From NCBI RefSeq assembly GCF_950295315.1, contig NC_080177.1:81140570-81204569 (forward strand): a stretch of DNA of 64,000 nucleotides, written 5' to 3'. This document shows, piece by piece, positions 1 to 10,884 of this stretch. The translations under genes were made by a program, and so were the position numbers. Below the pieces are notes generated by a model. That model had not been told where the DNA came from. It ran no database searches and saw only the letters and a program-made list of their open reading frames with translations. Each line of letters starts with the position of its first letter. Positions within the stretch are counted from its first letter, which is position 1. Source of the stretch: Erinaceus europaeus (taxonomy: Eukaryota; Chordata; Mammalia; Eulipotyphla; Erinaceidae).

Positions 1-829
1 GGACATGATCAAAGTGCTTTGTAAATGTGAAACCTTTTCGGGTAGCTATTTGGGACTATGTATTCTCATACGTCATTTGGTAGAGACTGTTTTTCTAAAA
101 GGACATGATTTGTATCTGCAATGTTGCACAGGATGGCTCAGCAGCTGTGTGGAAAGCTGGCTGATTTCAAAGTGAACTCCAGCCTCATGATTGTCCAAGT
201 TCCAAAATGGAACTGAGTGATTATAGTCTAGATATGTCAAGGGCTATAGACACATCGGCTCCAATGCCATTGTCCAATACTGCTGCCATCTATTAGACTT
301 TAGTCTGTAAAGTTGAACATGTGGGGAAACAATTAGTTTGTTTCAACAAATATTTATTAAGCACCCATTATATTGCAAAATAGTTTGTTACAGGCTAATG
401 CATTCACCTGAAACAAAATAAAAGTTTAAGAGTGTAAAGAGCAAAGCATTTGTTTAGCCAGCAAAATGGCTCCCTTCAATGCCACAGTAGTTCTATGTAG
501 TAAACCATTATCCAAGTCCTATACATAGCAAGTCAAGGTAAGTGAAGGACTGTAATTGGGAAATAATTCAGTTCTGTTAGACTCCAAACATCCTACATCA
601 ACTTCCCGTTTGATGATTTGGCATAGACAAGGCCAGTATGTAGTTTTGATAGGGATGGGTCATGACAGGCCTATGCCACTATTGTTGCAAGATTAATTTC
701 CAATTGGAGATTCTGATCAAAACCAAAAAGTAAATAAAACTTTTATCTAATTCAGGTCTTAGGTGATTATGATTACTACCACTAATGCTGTTGCTGCTAT
801 TTGTCATCTCCAGGGATGTGTTGCTCTGG
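1..829. other. No gene or repeat recognised
   Basis: AT-rich sequence with only short, low-complexity reading frames on both strands. I see no splice-flanked coding stretch and no repeat that I recognise. Confidence 0.45.
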
Positions 830-940
830 AAAGACTTTAAGTTTTTTCTCAGACAGAAAGATAAAGTGAGATGCCACAGCACTGGGTTCTCCTTCAGTGT
901 TCAGCTGGTCCGGGGCTTGAACTTGTGTTTATGCATACCA
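830..940 (-). mobile_element. SINE type D relic, antisense
   Basis: The stretch has the purine-rich body (cagacagaaagataaagtgag), the CACAGCACTG block and the TTCAGTG...GGGGCTTGAACTTG block seen in the other antisense type D relics at 5829 and 14456. The box B complement GGCTTGAAC is visible. Tail and head are eroded, so the ends are approximate. Confidence 0.35.
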
Positions 941-1210
941 TCCTGGTGCATGGTGGTGAAAAAGGACTTAAGTTGGGTGTGAGAGTGTTTCACAGACACC
1001 TTTCATGGTGAGATGAGAAGTTTTACCAGTGCGTCAACAACTTACTGTAAACCATCAACCACCCAATAATAAAAAAAAAAACAAGAAGACAATGAAAAAA
1101 TAAAAGCATATTTGAGCCCTACAGATTACCTGAGACTTTTTAATTAACTGTATCCCCCACCCCAACTTGTACAGTCAATTTAGAATTGATTGGATAAATA
1201 AGTGCATGAG

Positions 1211-1496
1211 AGGGCCTGGGGGGTGGTGCACTGGGATAAGCACACACAGTACGAAGTGTAAAGACCGGTGTCATGATCCCAGCTCGAGCCTCCAGCTCGC
1301 CACCTTAGTGGGGTTGCTTCACAAGTGGTGAAACAGGTCTGAAGATGGCTATTTTTTTCTTTTTCTCTATTTACCTTTCCTATTTCCCTCTGTCCTATTC
1401 AAAACATTGAAAAAAAAATGGCCACAGGAGCGGTGGATTCATAGTGCAGCCACCGAGCCCCAGGGATACTCCTGGAGACAATATAAATAAGTAAAT
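1211..1496 (+). mobile_element. SINE type A+ (long 3' module), sense
   Basis: A tRNA-like head (GGTGGTGCACTGGGATAAGC) is followed by box B (CAGCTCGAGCC), the GTTGCTTCACAAGTGGTGAAACAGG signature region, the pyrimidine-rich body and the extra 3' module (ACAGGAGCGGTGGATTCAT to ACTCCTGGAG), then a short AAAT tail. The ACAACAAGGG part is shortened to ACATTGAAAA. Many substitutions show it is one of the older copies. Confidence 0.85.
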
Positions 1497-4400
1497 CATT
1501 TCATGAAATAAGTATGCCTCATTTCTCAAAAAATTATAGGAAGTAAATGTAAGATTATCATTAGAGTTGGAGTGAGCCAACAGTGACTGGCGATCATGTA
1601 CCATTATAATGTTAACAGATGTTTCTTATACTTAGATTGATTTGATTCTTGTCCATAGATTGAGGAAATGGATGCTGTCCTCCCTTCTCCAGAAGACTGA
1701 TCCGATGGATCTTCTGAATGCTGAATATGGAATCAGGTAGGGACCACTCTCAAACACAGGACATATATCAAAAATATCTCTCTTATTCCAGCTGCTACTG
1801 GGTGCCCAATTCCAGTACACACTATTAGTGTTCCTCATGTCTTTTTCACTGTCTCCTGCTTTCCTGCCACAAGGTTTTCCTTAAAGTGCTGGAGAATTGT
1901 TCAACCTTGGTGTTTTCTGGAACCATAAAATCTCCTTGAGGATTCCTTACCCACAGGGGTCAGTATTTTGGTTGATAAAGGTCCAGTCTTCTTTCCACTG
2001 TGGGGATATTTTCTACAGAGTTTCTCAAAAGGTTCCTGGGGAATTGACACTCAACGTGATAACGTTCATTCGGTCCACTTAATTTCCTTGCTTCCCTGTC
2101 TCCACTCTCCCTGCTCTTTCACTCTTGTTAATTTCATCTCCCGGATGAATGTCTTTCATCACAGACTTTGTGCCCACTTTTGCTATCGGGGGATTCAAAC
2201 AAAGATAAAAAGAAAATAATGATAATGATAATTAAGCATTGAATATGTTAGTGATAATTTGATACTGTATTCCTCCTGGAATTTATTAGATCTTCAACAA
2301 CAAGTCCAATATTATACGATTCTTGTGTCTTACGACCATATGCAGGTGTATGCAGGAAAATAGCATAAAAGAAAAAAGAAAAAACTCAACCACTGAGAAT
2401 ATCATAATGGTGAAGCATCAATAGAGAAACTCAAGTGCAGGGTTAAAACATCAAAGACTAAGTTCTAGGGGTTCTACGTATATTGGTGAAGTTATCGTTG
2501 TGTCTGGAAAAATATTTGTGTCAATACCATTGTGTTTATGTCATCATACTGTGATTTAATTTATCCTATCACTGATACAATCAACTAATCATTAACTTCT
2601 GATAACAATGCTTAACCAGTCTTCTTTAAAGTGGTATTTTTTAATTCTTTGTGTGGGGGAAAAAGACACCAATAATTTCAAATTTATCTGAGGTAAGTGA
2701 TAGTCCTCTTAGTTTTCTTATGAAATGCTGAACATTTTTTTTCACAAAATAGTCTTTTGTACTTTCTGTCATTCACATATATTTCAGAAGCAATTTCTGT
2801 AGTAAAAGGTTAGTTTTTCAAGGGTTTCTGTGTTTTTCTCTCTCTTTTAAGTGTCAAATACAGGAACACAGAAAAAGCAAACATCATGTCTAAATGATCT
2901 ATCATTGATTGGAGGGTGATGGATGGGGTCAGACTCATTCAGGCAGTTAATTTATATCCATTTTCTCAGAAAGCTTTTTGACAGTTTTGGAAGTCCTTTT
3001 TTGATGTAAAACACTATCTCCTCCCCCCTGTTACTTTTCTGCATTCTTCTTCCGAGGTCTAGAAGGCAGCAAAATTTGAATGGCATTGAAGATCATTCAA
3101 AGAAAAATTAAAAATCAGCCACCTCTAATGTACTTAGTGAAAATCAGGGACTTGGTTATCTCGAATGTTCCAAGGAAAATAAATCATTTTAGGAATCTCC
3201 CATTAAAATGAAGAGGAGGCAAAGGTTTGTTTCACACACTGAGAACCAGGTGTGGATACAATTTGTAGATCCAAATGAATATGCCAATTAGTGCATTAGG
3301 CTTCTGTGCAGATGCAGTCTCACTTAATTGCTGTGTCTGAGAAAATGTGTCCTTTATATAAAGTACGTTTTGGAAAATAACACTGCTGGTCATTTAGGAG
3401 CTGTGATGGTGGAAGGCTAATGTGTGTCTAGAGAATGCCTACACCATCCCCTTGTGCGTCTGCATAAGGACCTTTTAAAGATGTCAAATTCACCACATAC
3501 TGGTTCCATTCCTTTGGTTAGCACTGTGTGTTTCTGTGTCTGCCACCACCAGCTTGTGGCAGTGACTATAGACAGTCAGTTCTGACAGAATACATTTGAG
3601 TATGTAGTGAGGAACACAGGAAATGGTGCTTAGGAAGGGCTTTCAAAGGCAGGAAAGCAATGCTTCTCAGACCAGACATAATTACTTCCTGTTAACAGAA
3701 ATAGCAAAAGTTAAGAAACTTTGTTTTCTTAAATAATGTTTCTAAAGAGGACTGTTGTTACGTCCAGTTTTTGCTTTGTTTTTGTTAGACTTCATCTTCT
3801 GAAAGAGTGAAAGTAAAGAGGCAAACTTTGTCAACTTTGCTGTTAGATTCTGTTACTCAAGAGCTTGAAGGAGAAGTATAAATATTCAACAGGATGGATA
3901 TCTGTGGAATAAAAAAACAATAAATATAGCAAGTAAATGATTATTTAAAGGTACCACGAAGATATGTTGGTAGCTGTCTGTGGCGGTCTGGTGGGCAATC
4001 TGGCAGTAGCATCTCTGATGAAGATGCTTGGTGTTCTCAGAATCTAGTCTCTTGCTGGAGCTTCTCAGTGTTCTGTTTCGAACAAGAGGCTCCAAGGATG
4101 GGTAACACAGAAGTTGTCCTGGGAGTGATGGAGTAAGGCAGAATATTCCTTCCTGTGCAAATTTTATCAATTGCAATTATTTTATTTTCTATGAGATACT
4201 ATGGTTTATCTATTTATTTTTTTTGCTGCAAATAAATTGAAATATATAAAAATGTGACGTTTGACAAAACAAATATTTTTAGTAAACTACTGTGTAAGTA
4301 AAGAAGACAGTATGTCAGTAGATATTAATGTGCTTTAGTTCCTCTGTTCAGGAAATTTTAGGGTTGCCAGACCTACAGACTACTAGTTTTCTTGTACCTG

Positions 4401-4837
4401 AAATAGTCTGTAAGCATTTTATTTTTCTATATCTTTTCCTCTATTTTTCTTATGTGTTGATGGTGAAAAAACCCAGAGCCTTTCACATACCTATTGCCAC
4501 TGTACCTACCACTTCAGTTCCTTTTAATTTTATCTTCTGTATTTTAGAGACAGTAGAAAGGGAGGCAAGATGGAGAGACAGCCAAGTACTGCTACAGCAT
4601 GCAGCTCTGCCTACATTTTTCCCCTCTTAAAATAACTTATATGGAAACAACACTGCATTCTAGTATTTATGTGAGTCAGGTTGCATGAGTAATAATCAGC
4701 CTATATGTATATATCACATTAAGTTCACCAGTAAGTTTAACACCATCCTTTGCGACATAGTTGCCCTCCTTTTCATGATGATCCCTCCTTTCAAGTGTAT
4801 TGATATTTTATACCACCCTCACATACATAATTAGTCT
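1497..4837. other. Unique AT-rich sequence, no gene seen
   Basis: About 3.3 kb without a SINE, LTR or L1 that I can identify. Reading frames are below 100 codons, show no recognisable domain, and overlap each other on opposite strands. Only alignment to other mammals would show whether it holds conserved non-coding elements. Confidence 0.45.
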
Positions 4838-5046
4838 TTTTTATTATCTTTAATTTATTGGATAGAGACAGCCAGACATTGAGAGGGAAGGGGGAGATAG
4901 AGAGGAAGAGAAACAGAGAGACACCTGCAGCCCTGCTTCACTGCTTGTGAAGCTCCCCCCGACCCCTGCAAGTGGGACCAGAGAATTGAACCTGGGTTTT
5001 TGCACACTGACATGTGTGCTCGACCAGGTGCACCCCACCGGGCCCC
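4838..5046 (-). mobile_element. SINE type B, antisense
   Basis: Reading the + strand, the T-rich tail (ttattatctttaatttattgg) comes first, then the purine-rich body, ACACCTGCAGCCCTGCTTCAC, the AAGCTCCCCCC block, the box B complement (AATTGAACCTGGG) and the head complement ending in CACCGGGCCCC. The element looks full length at about 210 bases. Confidence 0.85.
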
Positions 5047-5179
5047 GTTAGTTAGTCTTTGTAAGCCTTGGTGAGGCTTTTGCTTGTTCTGTATACTACT
5101 ACTTTTGTGCAGAAAATAGGTCACTCGGATAGGCTATGTTATCTAATTCCTTGTTGTGGAGAAAATGATTGTTTTAGTT

Positions 5180-5390
5180 TGGGGAACAGGCAGTGGAGCA
5201 CCTAGTTAAGTGCACACACTACAGTGCACAAGGACTCAGGTTCAAGTCCCCGGTCCCACCTGCAGGGGGGAAGCTTCATAAGTGGTGAAGCAGGGCTGCA
5301 GGTGTCTCTCTGTATCTCTCCCTCTCTATCTCCTGCCCTCAATTTCTCTCTGTGTCCCGTAATAAATAAGTAAAATTATTCTTAAAATAA
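5180..5390 (+). mobile_element. SINE type B, sense
   Basis: The head is GGCAGTGGAGCACCTAGTTAAG and box B is GGTTCAAGTCC. It continues with CACCTGCAGGGGGGAAGCTTC, AAGCAGGGCTGCAGGTGTCTC, a TCTC-rich body and an ATAAATAAGTAAA tail. It lies 130 bases from the antisense type B copy at 4838, so the two copies form an inverted pair. Confidence 0.85.
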
Positions 5391-5442
5391 CTGTTTTAGT
5401 TCCTAAAACATGATTGCTTTTAGATCTACAGGATACTGTCCC

Positions 5443-5515
5443 GAGACTCCCGATCCCCGGCACCGCCATAAGCTAGAGCTGAGCAGTGAGTGCTCTAGTA
5501 ATAAAAATAATAACA
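5443..5515 (+). mobile_element. SINE type C, 5'-truncated, sense
   Basis: Only the 3' half of type C is present: CCGGCACCGCCATAAGCTAG, GAGCTGAGCAGTGAGTGCTC and an A-rich tail with AATAATAAC. The tRNA-like head is missing. Confidence 0.5.
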
Positions 5516-5828
5516 AAAAAATCTATAGAATAGAAATGAGATATTTTCTAATAGTAGTTTCTTTAGTTCATCACACTTACAAAGGTCATACACATTTTCA
5601 TCTTTGCATCTGGTGCTTTAAAAAATATGTGTCCCATAAATCCAATAGTGTCTTTAGCTCTGATCTTTATGGGTCTAGAAAATGACAGTAGCAGTCCCTT
5701 GAGATCAGTCTACAGACACAGTGGACAGTTCTGTTTCCCTTTAGGTGATAAGCTTCTGTCATCTCAGCATTTTTCCCCTTTTATTTGTTTGTTTTCTACC
5801 AGGGATTCACTCACTACTCAGAATTGAC

Positions 5829-5829
5829 A

Positions 5830-5870
<41 letters not shown>

Positions 5871-6001
5871 GATAGAGACAGAGGAAGAGAGGGGAGTTAC
5901 TACAGCACTGAGGCTTCCTCCAGTGTGATAACAGCCAGGCTTGAACCTAGATTATAAGCAAATCAGACACAATGTCCAGTTGAGCTACCTTGCCAACCCT
6001 A
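5829..6001 (-). mobile_element. SINE type D antisense with (ATT)n tail
   Basis: A (TTA)n microsatellite at 5831-5870 sits where the SINE tail belongs and probably expanded from it. It is followed by GATAGAGACAGAGGAAGAG, CACTGAGGCTTCCTCCAGTG, the box B complement GGCTTGAACCTAG and a degraded head complement (GTTGAGCTACCTTGCCAACCC). Confidence 0.55.
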
Positions 6002-6695
6002 TTGACCATTTTTTTATGAAGTAGTTCTATATAATCAGTATACATTAAATAATTCATTGAAGTGGTGCCTCTGCTTAGGAGAAATTCCCTTATTACAACA
6101 GCTGCTTCTAAAGAACAGATCACCTTTTTTTTAAAAAAAAAATGTCAAGAATAAGTACTATGTGTGGAGTTGAGGAAATACTTATCCAGGAAGTTCAGTT
6201 TATAAAATCATATATAAAAAGCTTCAAATTCTCATTCTGTACCTTATAGAATAGAGTTGTTATTCGGATTAATGAGGTGGCTCAATCAAAATTCTTTTCA
6301 TGTAGTCATTTCATTATAATACTGACACCAAATTCCTGAGGTCTAAGTACTGCTTGTAACTGTGACTTCAGTTTCCCTAGTCAAACTTGAGCGATGTGAC
6401 CATGAGTGTCCTTTCATGACTAGTGGCCTATGCTGCCATGTCTTTAGTGAATTGTTGTGTAGCTGTGTTTATGTCTGTGTTTGTGTCTTGAAAAGTGATT
6501 TTTGCATGTAAAAATTACTAAGAGAAAACTAAATTTGGTTTAGGAACTTAATATTCTAAAATTCTCAGCATGAAGCTAATCCTTAAGTTTTATGCTTAGA
6601 TAATGGTTTTATTATCATCCTTCCAAAATGTATCCTTCCGGTAATCACAGCTAAAGGTGACTGAATAATATTTGGTCCTATTAATCTTTTATTGG
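6002..6695. other. Unique AT-rich sequence, no gene seen
   Basis: Nothing recognisable on either strand. It contains short homopolymer runs of T and A around 6125-6141. Confidence 0.45.
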
Positions 6696-6840
6696 GCGAG
6701 GGGAAATGGTTCAATGGCTATGCAAAACGTTTTGCATGCCTGAGTCTCCAAAGTTCCAGGTTCAATCTACCACACCACATTAATTCAGAATTGAGCAGTT
6801 TTCTAGTAAGAAAAATAATAGAAATAATAATAATAAATAG
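6696..6840 (+). mobile_element. SINE type C, sense
   Basis: The head GGTTCAATGGCTATGCAAAAC is followed by TGCATGCCTGAGTCTCC, the box B region AGGTTCAATC, a degraded GAGCAGT block and an AATAATAATAAAT tail. Confidence 0.6.
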
Positions 6841-7041
6841 TACATATGTTTGAGTTCCTTAAATAATTTAAGTGTCATGTGTAAATTTAGGAAACTGAAT
6901 TTCTCTTTTAAATAATTTAGTTTTTTATCAAATCTCCAAATAATAATGAATATAAATCTATTAAAATATATAAAAACAAAGCTTTATAATGAAATATAAT
7001 TTAATTTGGCATTCCAGTAGATAAAATTGGTTTTGTTAAAA

Positions 7042-7240
7042 GTGGTGGCATACCCAGGCAAGCACTTCTGTGACAATGTGAAAGGACCCCGGTTTAAGCC
7101 CTTGTTCCCATGGGCAGGAGGAAAGCTTTGTAAGTGGTGAAGCAGTGCTGCAGGTTTGCAGGCTCTTTTACTCTCTGCTTCTTTATCAAATCCTTTCCTT
7201 TAGATTTCTCTCTGCCCCTGTAAAATAAGTAAATAAAACA
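7042..7240 (+). mobile_element. SINE type B, diverged, sense
   Basis: It retains GACCCCGGTTTAAGCCC at box B, GGAAAGCTTTGTAAGTGGTG, AAGCAGTGCTGCAGG, a TCT-rich body and an AATAAGTAAATAAAAC tail. The head is heavily changed. Confidence 0.6.
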
Positions 7241-7342
7241 CTTCAAAATTAATAACTCCACATTTTAAATTTTAGTTATTAAAAGGATTTGGTCTTTACA
7301 ATTCTTTCAAACATAAGAGCAAAGGCATTCACATCTGCATGG

Positions 7343-7890
7343 TGCCGGGCTAGTGTCGCAGACGGGAGAGAGTTGATCCAGGAACTACGCTCTCAGAGGT
7401 AGCAATGCAAATCTTTATTCATGCGGGAGCCCCGGAGTCGGGTGTGAGCACAGTGGGTTCAACCACATGGCGCCAAACTGCAATGGCCTGCGTCAGTCTC
7501 CCTGTCTGCATGCCTGCCCTCCTCCAGGTTGGGATATGGAAAGAGGAAATGAGAAGAAGAGAGAGAAACCAGAAACAGAAGTAGCTTTATAGAATAAAAC
7601 TGGAAGTGGCCAGTCAGAATGGAAATGGCTAGGAAAGGGGGTGGAGAAAGGCAAAAGGCATGCTGGGAAGATGGAAGCTTCCTTAGCAACTGTTGCAATG
7701 GTTTTAACTGGTGGGATTAATGTTATCCTGCAGGCAGGGCAGGTTTTGAGGTAGAAAGAAGATAGATCAATGGGATGGGTGGGGAATCTTTCAGACAGAA
7801 CAATGATTATGTAAATAGACCATAGTGTCAGCAATGGAGGATGGAGCAGAGCAGTGGGGGGTGGGGTGGGGGGTGGCTTGATGCCCAGCA
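7343..7890 (-). mobile_element. Solo LTR, ERV2-like, antisense
   Basis: A 548-base unit begins TGCCGGGCTAG and ends GATGCCCAGCA on the + strand, so it has the TG...CA ends of an LTR. A perfect 6-bp target-site duplication GCATGG flanks it (7337-7342 and 7891-7896). Read on the minus strand there is a TATAAA-type box (complement near 7583-7590) and an AATAAA signal (complement TTTATT at 7414-7419). It is homologous to the sense LTR at 40895, including its GCGACACTAGCCCG end. No internal retroviral sequence adjoins it, so it is a recombined solo LTR. The 6-bp duplication fits class II (ERV2) elements, and that class is inferred. Confidence 0.87.
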
Positions 7891-8402
7891 GCATGGTTCT
7901 ACTGCTCTTGATGAATCCTTTTTCTTTAAGAAAGAAGAGGAAGGTGAGGAGACAAAGAAGGATGGGAGATAGAAAGAGGCCTGTGAAAGGCACTGCTGTG
8001 AGCAGCCAGGAACTCAGACTCAGGGTTCACACACACTGATCTATATTCCATTGGGTAGGTCGTCCCATTGCCTCTCACATATTATGCAACATAAAACATC
8101 AATATTGATTAGCCTTTATAGTTTATACTTAGTGTCAAATAGTCCTTTGGTTGTAAAGTGTTTACCTAGTAAATATATATATTTAGCTGATTTGGAGCAT
8201 ATCGCTAATCCAATTTCCAGGTAGTCTCCCAATTTTCTGGACATAATGTAGAGATTTCATGGAGAAATATTGGACTACTATTAAAGTTATTCTGTATCTT
8301 CCAGAAGCATCGTCCCCTATTTCCATTCAACTTGTAGATTAATTACATAATTCTTTTGTTTACCCACAGACACATAGAAATAGCTTCTGATTTTTTTAAA
8401 TA

Positions 8403-8678
8403 CTATATTTATTTTCCTTTTTTGTTGCCTTTGTTTTTATCATTGTTGTGATTAATATTACAATTGTTAATGTTGTTGTTGCCAGATAGGAGAGAAAGAA
8501 ATGTAGAAAGGAGGGGAAGACAGAGATGGGGAAAGAAAGAGAGACACCTGCAGACCTGTTTCACTGCCTGTGGAGTGACTCCCTGAGCAGGTGGGGAGTT
8601 GGGGGCTTGAACTGGGATCCTTGTCTGAGTTTCACGCCATGTGCACTTAACCCACTGAGCTATAGCCCGACTCCCAGC
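8403..8678 (-). mobile_element. SINE type A, antisense
   Basis: It reads tail (TATTTATTTTCC, TTGTTGCC), ATGTTGTTGTTGCCAGATAGG, the purine-rich body, ACACCTGCAGACCTGTTTCAC, the box B complement (GGGCTTGAACTGGG) and the head complement ending in GAGCTATAGCCCGACTCC. All modules are present. Confidence 0.87.
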
Positions 8679-8777
8679 GTCTGTTTTTTTGTTGTTGTTG
8701 TTGACTCTTAATATATAGTCTATAGTAGTCACACTCTGATCCTATCTTCCATTTAGTCTTATTTCTAAAACCACATT

Positions 8778-8980
8778 GAGGGGGCTGGATGGTGGTGCAC
8801 TTGGTTAAGCACACATAGGACTAAGTAAAAGGGCCCGCTCAAGGACTGGGGTTCAAACCCTTGCTCCCCACCTGCAGCAGTGATGGTTCACAAATGGTGA
8901 CGTAGGTCTCTCTCTCTCTCTCTCTCTCTCTCTTTCACCTCTTTGCTCTTAATTACTCTCTGTTCTATCCAATAAAAATG
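8778..8980 (+). mobile_element. SINE type B, sense, with internal insertion and (TC)n
   Basis: The head GGATGGTGGTGCACTTGGTTAAGC is followed by an unusual duplication-like stretch (ACTAAGTAAAAGGGCCCGCT) before GACTGGGGTTCAAACCC at box B. The body has expanded into a (TC)n run at about 8907-8934. The element ends in TCTATCCAATAAAAATG. Confidence 0.75.
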
Positions 8981-8981
8981 G

Positions 8982-9035
8982 AATGAAATATATGAGAAAG
9001 GGAAGGAGAATGAAATATATGAGAAAGGGAAGGAG
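8982..9035. repeat. 27-bp tandem duplication
   Basis: Two identical copies of a 27-base unit starting AATGAAATATATGAG lie back to back (8982-9008 and 9009-9035). They are just downstream of a SINE tail and run into a GGGGAAGGGAGAGG purine tract and a (GA)n run at about 9064-9081. Confidence 0.85.
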
Positions 9036-9329
9036 AGGGGGAAGGGAGAGGAAGAGAGGAACAGAGAGAGAGAGAGAGAGATACCAGAGTAGTTCAAACT
9101 CTGGGCCACAAGCCTACAGATTCCAGGTTGCTGACATTAGTTTTTGCCTGATCTTCACTGCCTTGTGAAGTTTAGAAAGTAGGAGTATAGGACACCCACT
9201 CAGAAATCCTTCAGAATTGTCTTATGGATACAGGATCCTATCAATGCATCAGTCATTATAATGGACTGAATAGATGAATTTATATGGCATTAGCCAACAG
9301 GGGCATCTGAGAAAGTAAAAGTCCGTTTG

Positions 9330-9875
9330 TATTTATTTTCCTTTTTGTTGTCCTTATTGTTTTTATCATTGTTGTAGTTATTTTTAAATTATTTTTAAAT
9401 ATTTCCTTCTTTATTTATTTTACCTTTTGTTGCCCTTGTTTTTTTATTGTTGTTGTATTTATTGATATCGTCATTATTAGGACAGGGAGAAATGGAGAGA
9501 GGAGGGGTAGAGAAAGAGAGACACCTGCAGACCTGTTTCACTGCCTGTGAAGCGACTCTCCTACAGTTGGGGAGCCGGGGGCTCGAACCAGGATCCTTGC
9601 GCTTTGCGCCACATGCGCTTAAACCGCTGCACTACCGTCCAATTCCCCATTGTAGTTATTATTATTGTTATTGCTGTTGTTGTTGCCAGATAGGACATAG
9701 AGAAATGGAGAGAGGAGGGGAAGACAGAGAGGGGGAGAGAAAGATAGACACCTGCAGACCTGCTTCACCGCTTGTGAAGTGACTCCCAAGCAGGTAGGGA
9801 GCTGGGGGACTCAGGACCAGGATCCTCACTCTGGTCTTCAAGTTTCATGCCATGTATGCTTAACCCGCTGCCCTG
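9330..9875 (-). mobile_element. SINE type A antisense, split by a second SINE
   Basis: The outer element has its tail at 9330-9382 (TATTTATTTTCCTTTTTG, CATTGTTGTAGTTATT). The rest runs from about 9650: TTATTGCTGTTGTTGTTGCC, the body, ACACCTGCAGACCTGCTTCAC and the head complement GCTTAACCCGCTGCCCTG. A younger SINE occupies 9383-9649. Confidence 0.85.
9383..9649 (-). mobile_element. SINE type A inserted within another SINE
   Basis: A complete antisense element (TTATTTATTTTACC tail to CACTACCGTCCAATTCCCC head complement) is flanked by an 11-bp target-site duplication TTGTAGTTATT (9372-9382 and 9650-9660) made from the T-rich tail of the host SINE. It retains CpGs (GAAGCGACTC, TGCGCTTTGCGCC) that older copies have lost, which fits a younger age. 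Confidence 0.9.
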
Positions 9876-10484
9876 TAAAAATCTGTTTTGCTACTGAAAA
9901 GACAGTGCTAACGGACACGAATAAAGCCTCCTACAAAGTTAATAGGAAACCGCTACTTCTCTCAAAATATGCTGCAGCTTTTAAGTGTCATAACTATCTT
10001 CTGCTTTGAATGACTGCTGCTTTTCCACTCACTGAGAAATAGTGTTCACTGAAATTTGGAGCTTTAAGAAATAATTGCTATTTGAAATTACATTAATATA
10101 AAAGATATAACCTTTTCCCCAAGAGTCTTTAAGTCATTTTAACATACAGAAATGCTTTTGATTTAGAGTCTAAATGTACCACTAGATATAAGGGCTTCTG
10201 GATGCATGTTTTCACCAGTGTTAAAGTTGTTCCTAGGGAGTATATCTTGGATCTGCTTTCTTGGACAGTTTTCACATTTTGGGTTATTTTCCTGTTTGAA
10301 GTAAGCTGTTGAATTATTGGCACTAGGTTTTATTTAATATTCTCTTGTGCTTTTATTGCTAATAGGCTCTGAACTAATGTTCCATTTTTCTAACTAAATC
10401 AATTTCTGTGCTTATTTCTTCTTAGATTTAATTTGATTTTCATTTACTAGTTTCTCAATCCAGACACTTCAATTATTGACTCCT
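9876..10484. other. Unique sequence, no gene seen
   Basis: AT-rich DNA without a recognisable coding region or repeat. Confidence 0.45.
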
Positions 10485-10499
10485 GAGTTTTATTTTTAA

Positions 10500-10707
10500 T
10501 ACTTTCAGTTTTTGATTATCTTTATTTATTGGATAGAGATAGCTAGGATTGGAAGTGGAACTAGAGAAGGGGAAAGGCAGAGAGACACCAGCAGCTCTGC
10601 TTCACCACTTGCAAAGTTTTCCCCTGCAGGTGGGGACTGAGAACTTGAACCCAGGTTCTTGAACCCTATCACATGTGCATTCAATCATGTGCACCACACC
10701 TGGCCCC
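10500..10707 (-). mobile_element. SINE type B, antisense, with TSD
   Basis: A complete type B element is flanked by a perfect 15-bp target-site duplication GAGTTTTATTTTTAA (10485-10499 and 10708-10722). Visible parts are the tail TTATCTTTATTTATTGG, the body, ACACCAGCAGCTCTGCTTCAC, the box B complement (CTTGAACCCAGG) and the head complement ending CACCTGGCCCC. Confidence 0.92.
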
Positions 10708-10831
10708 GAGTTTTATTTTTAAAATAAGGTATGCACACTGTAAATTTTATCCTAGAAGACTGCTTAGCCACCTTCCAGTTTGTGCTTTTATCCTCATATC
10801 TTCCAGTTTTTGTTTTAGTGTTGTCATTTCT

Positions 10832-10844
10832 TTTTTTAATATTT

Positions 10845-10884
<40 letters not shown>

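Noticed and set aside
7493..7993. A 166-codon minus-strand frame
   Set aside because: It lies in a solo LTR and runs past its end into flanking DNA; no retroviral domain is visible.
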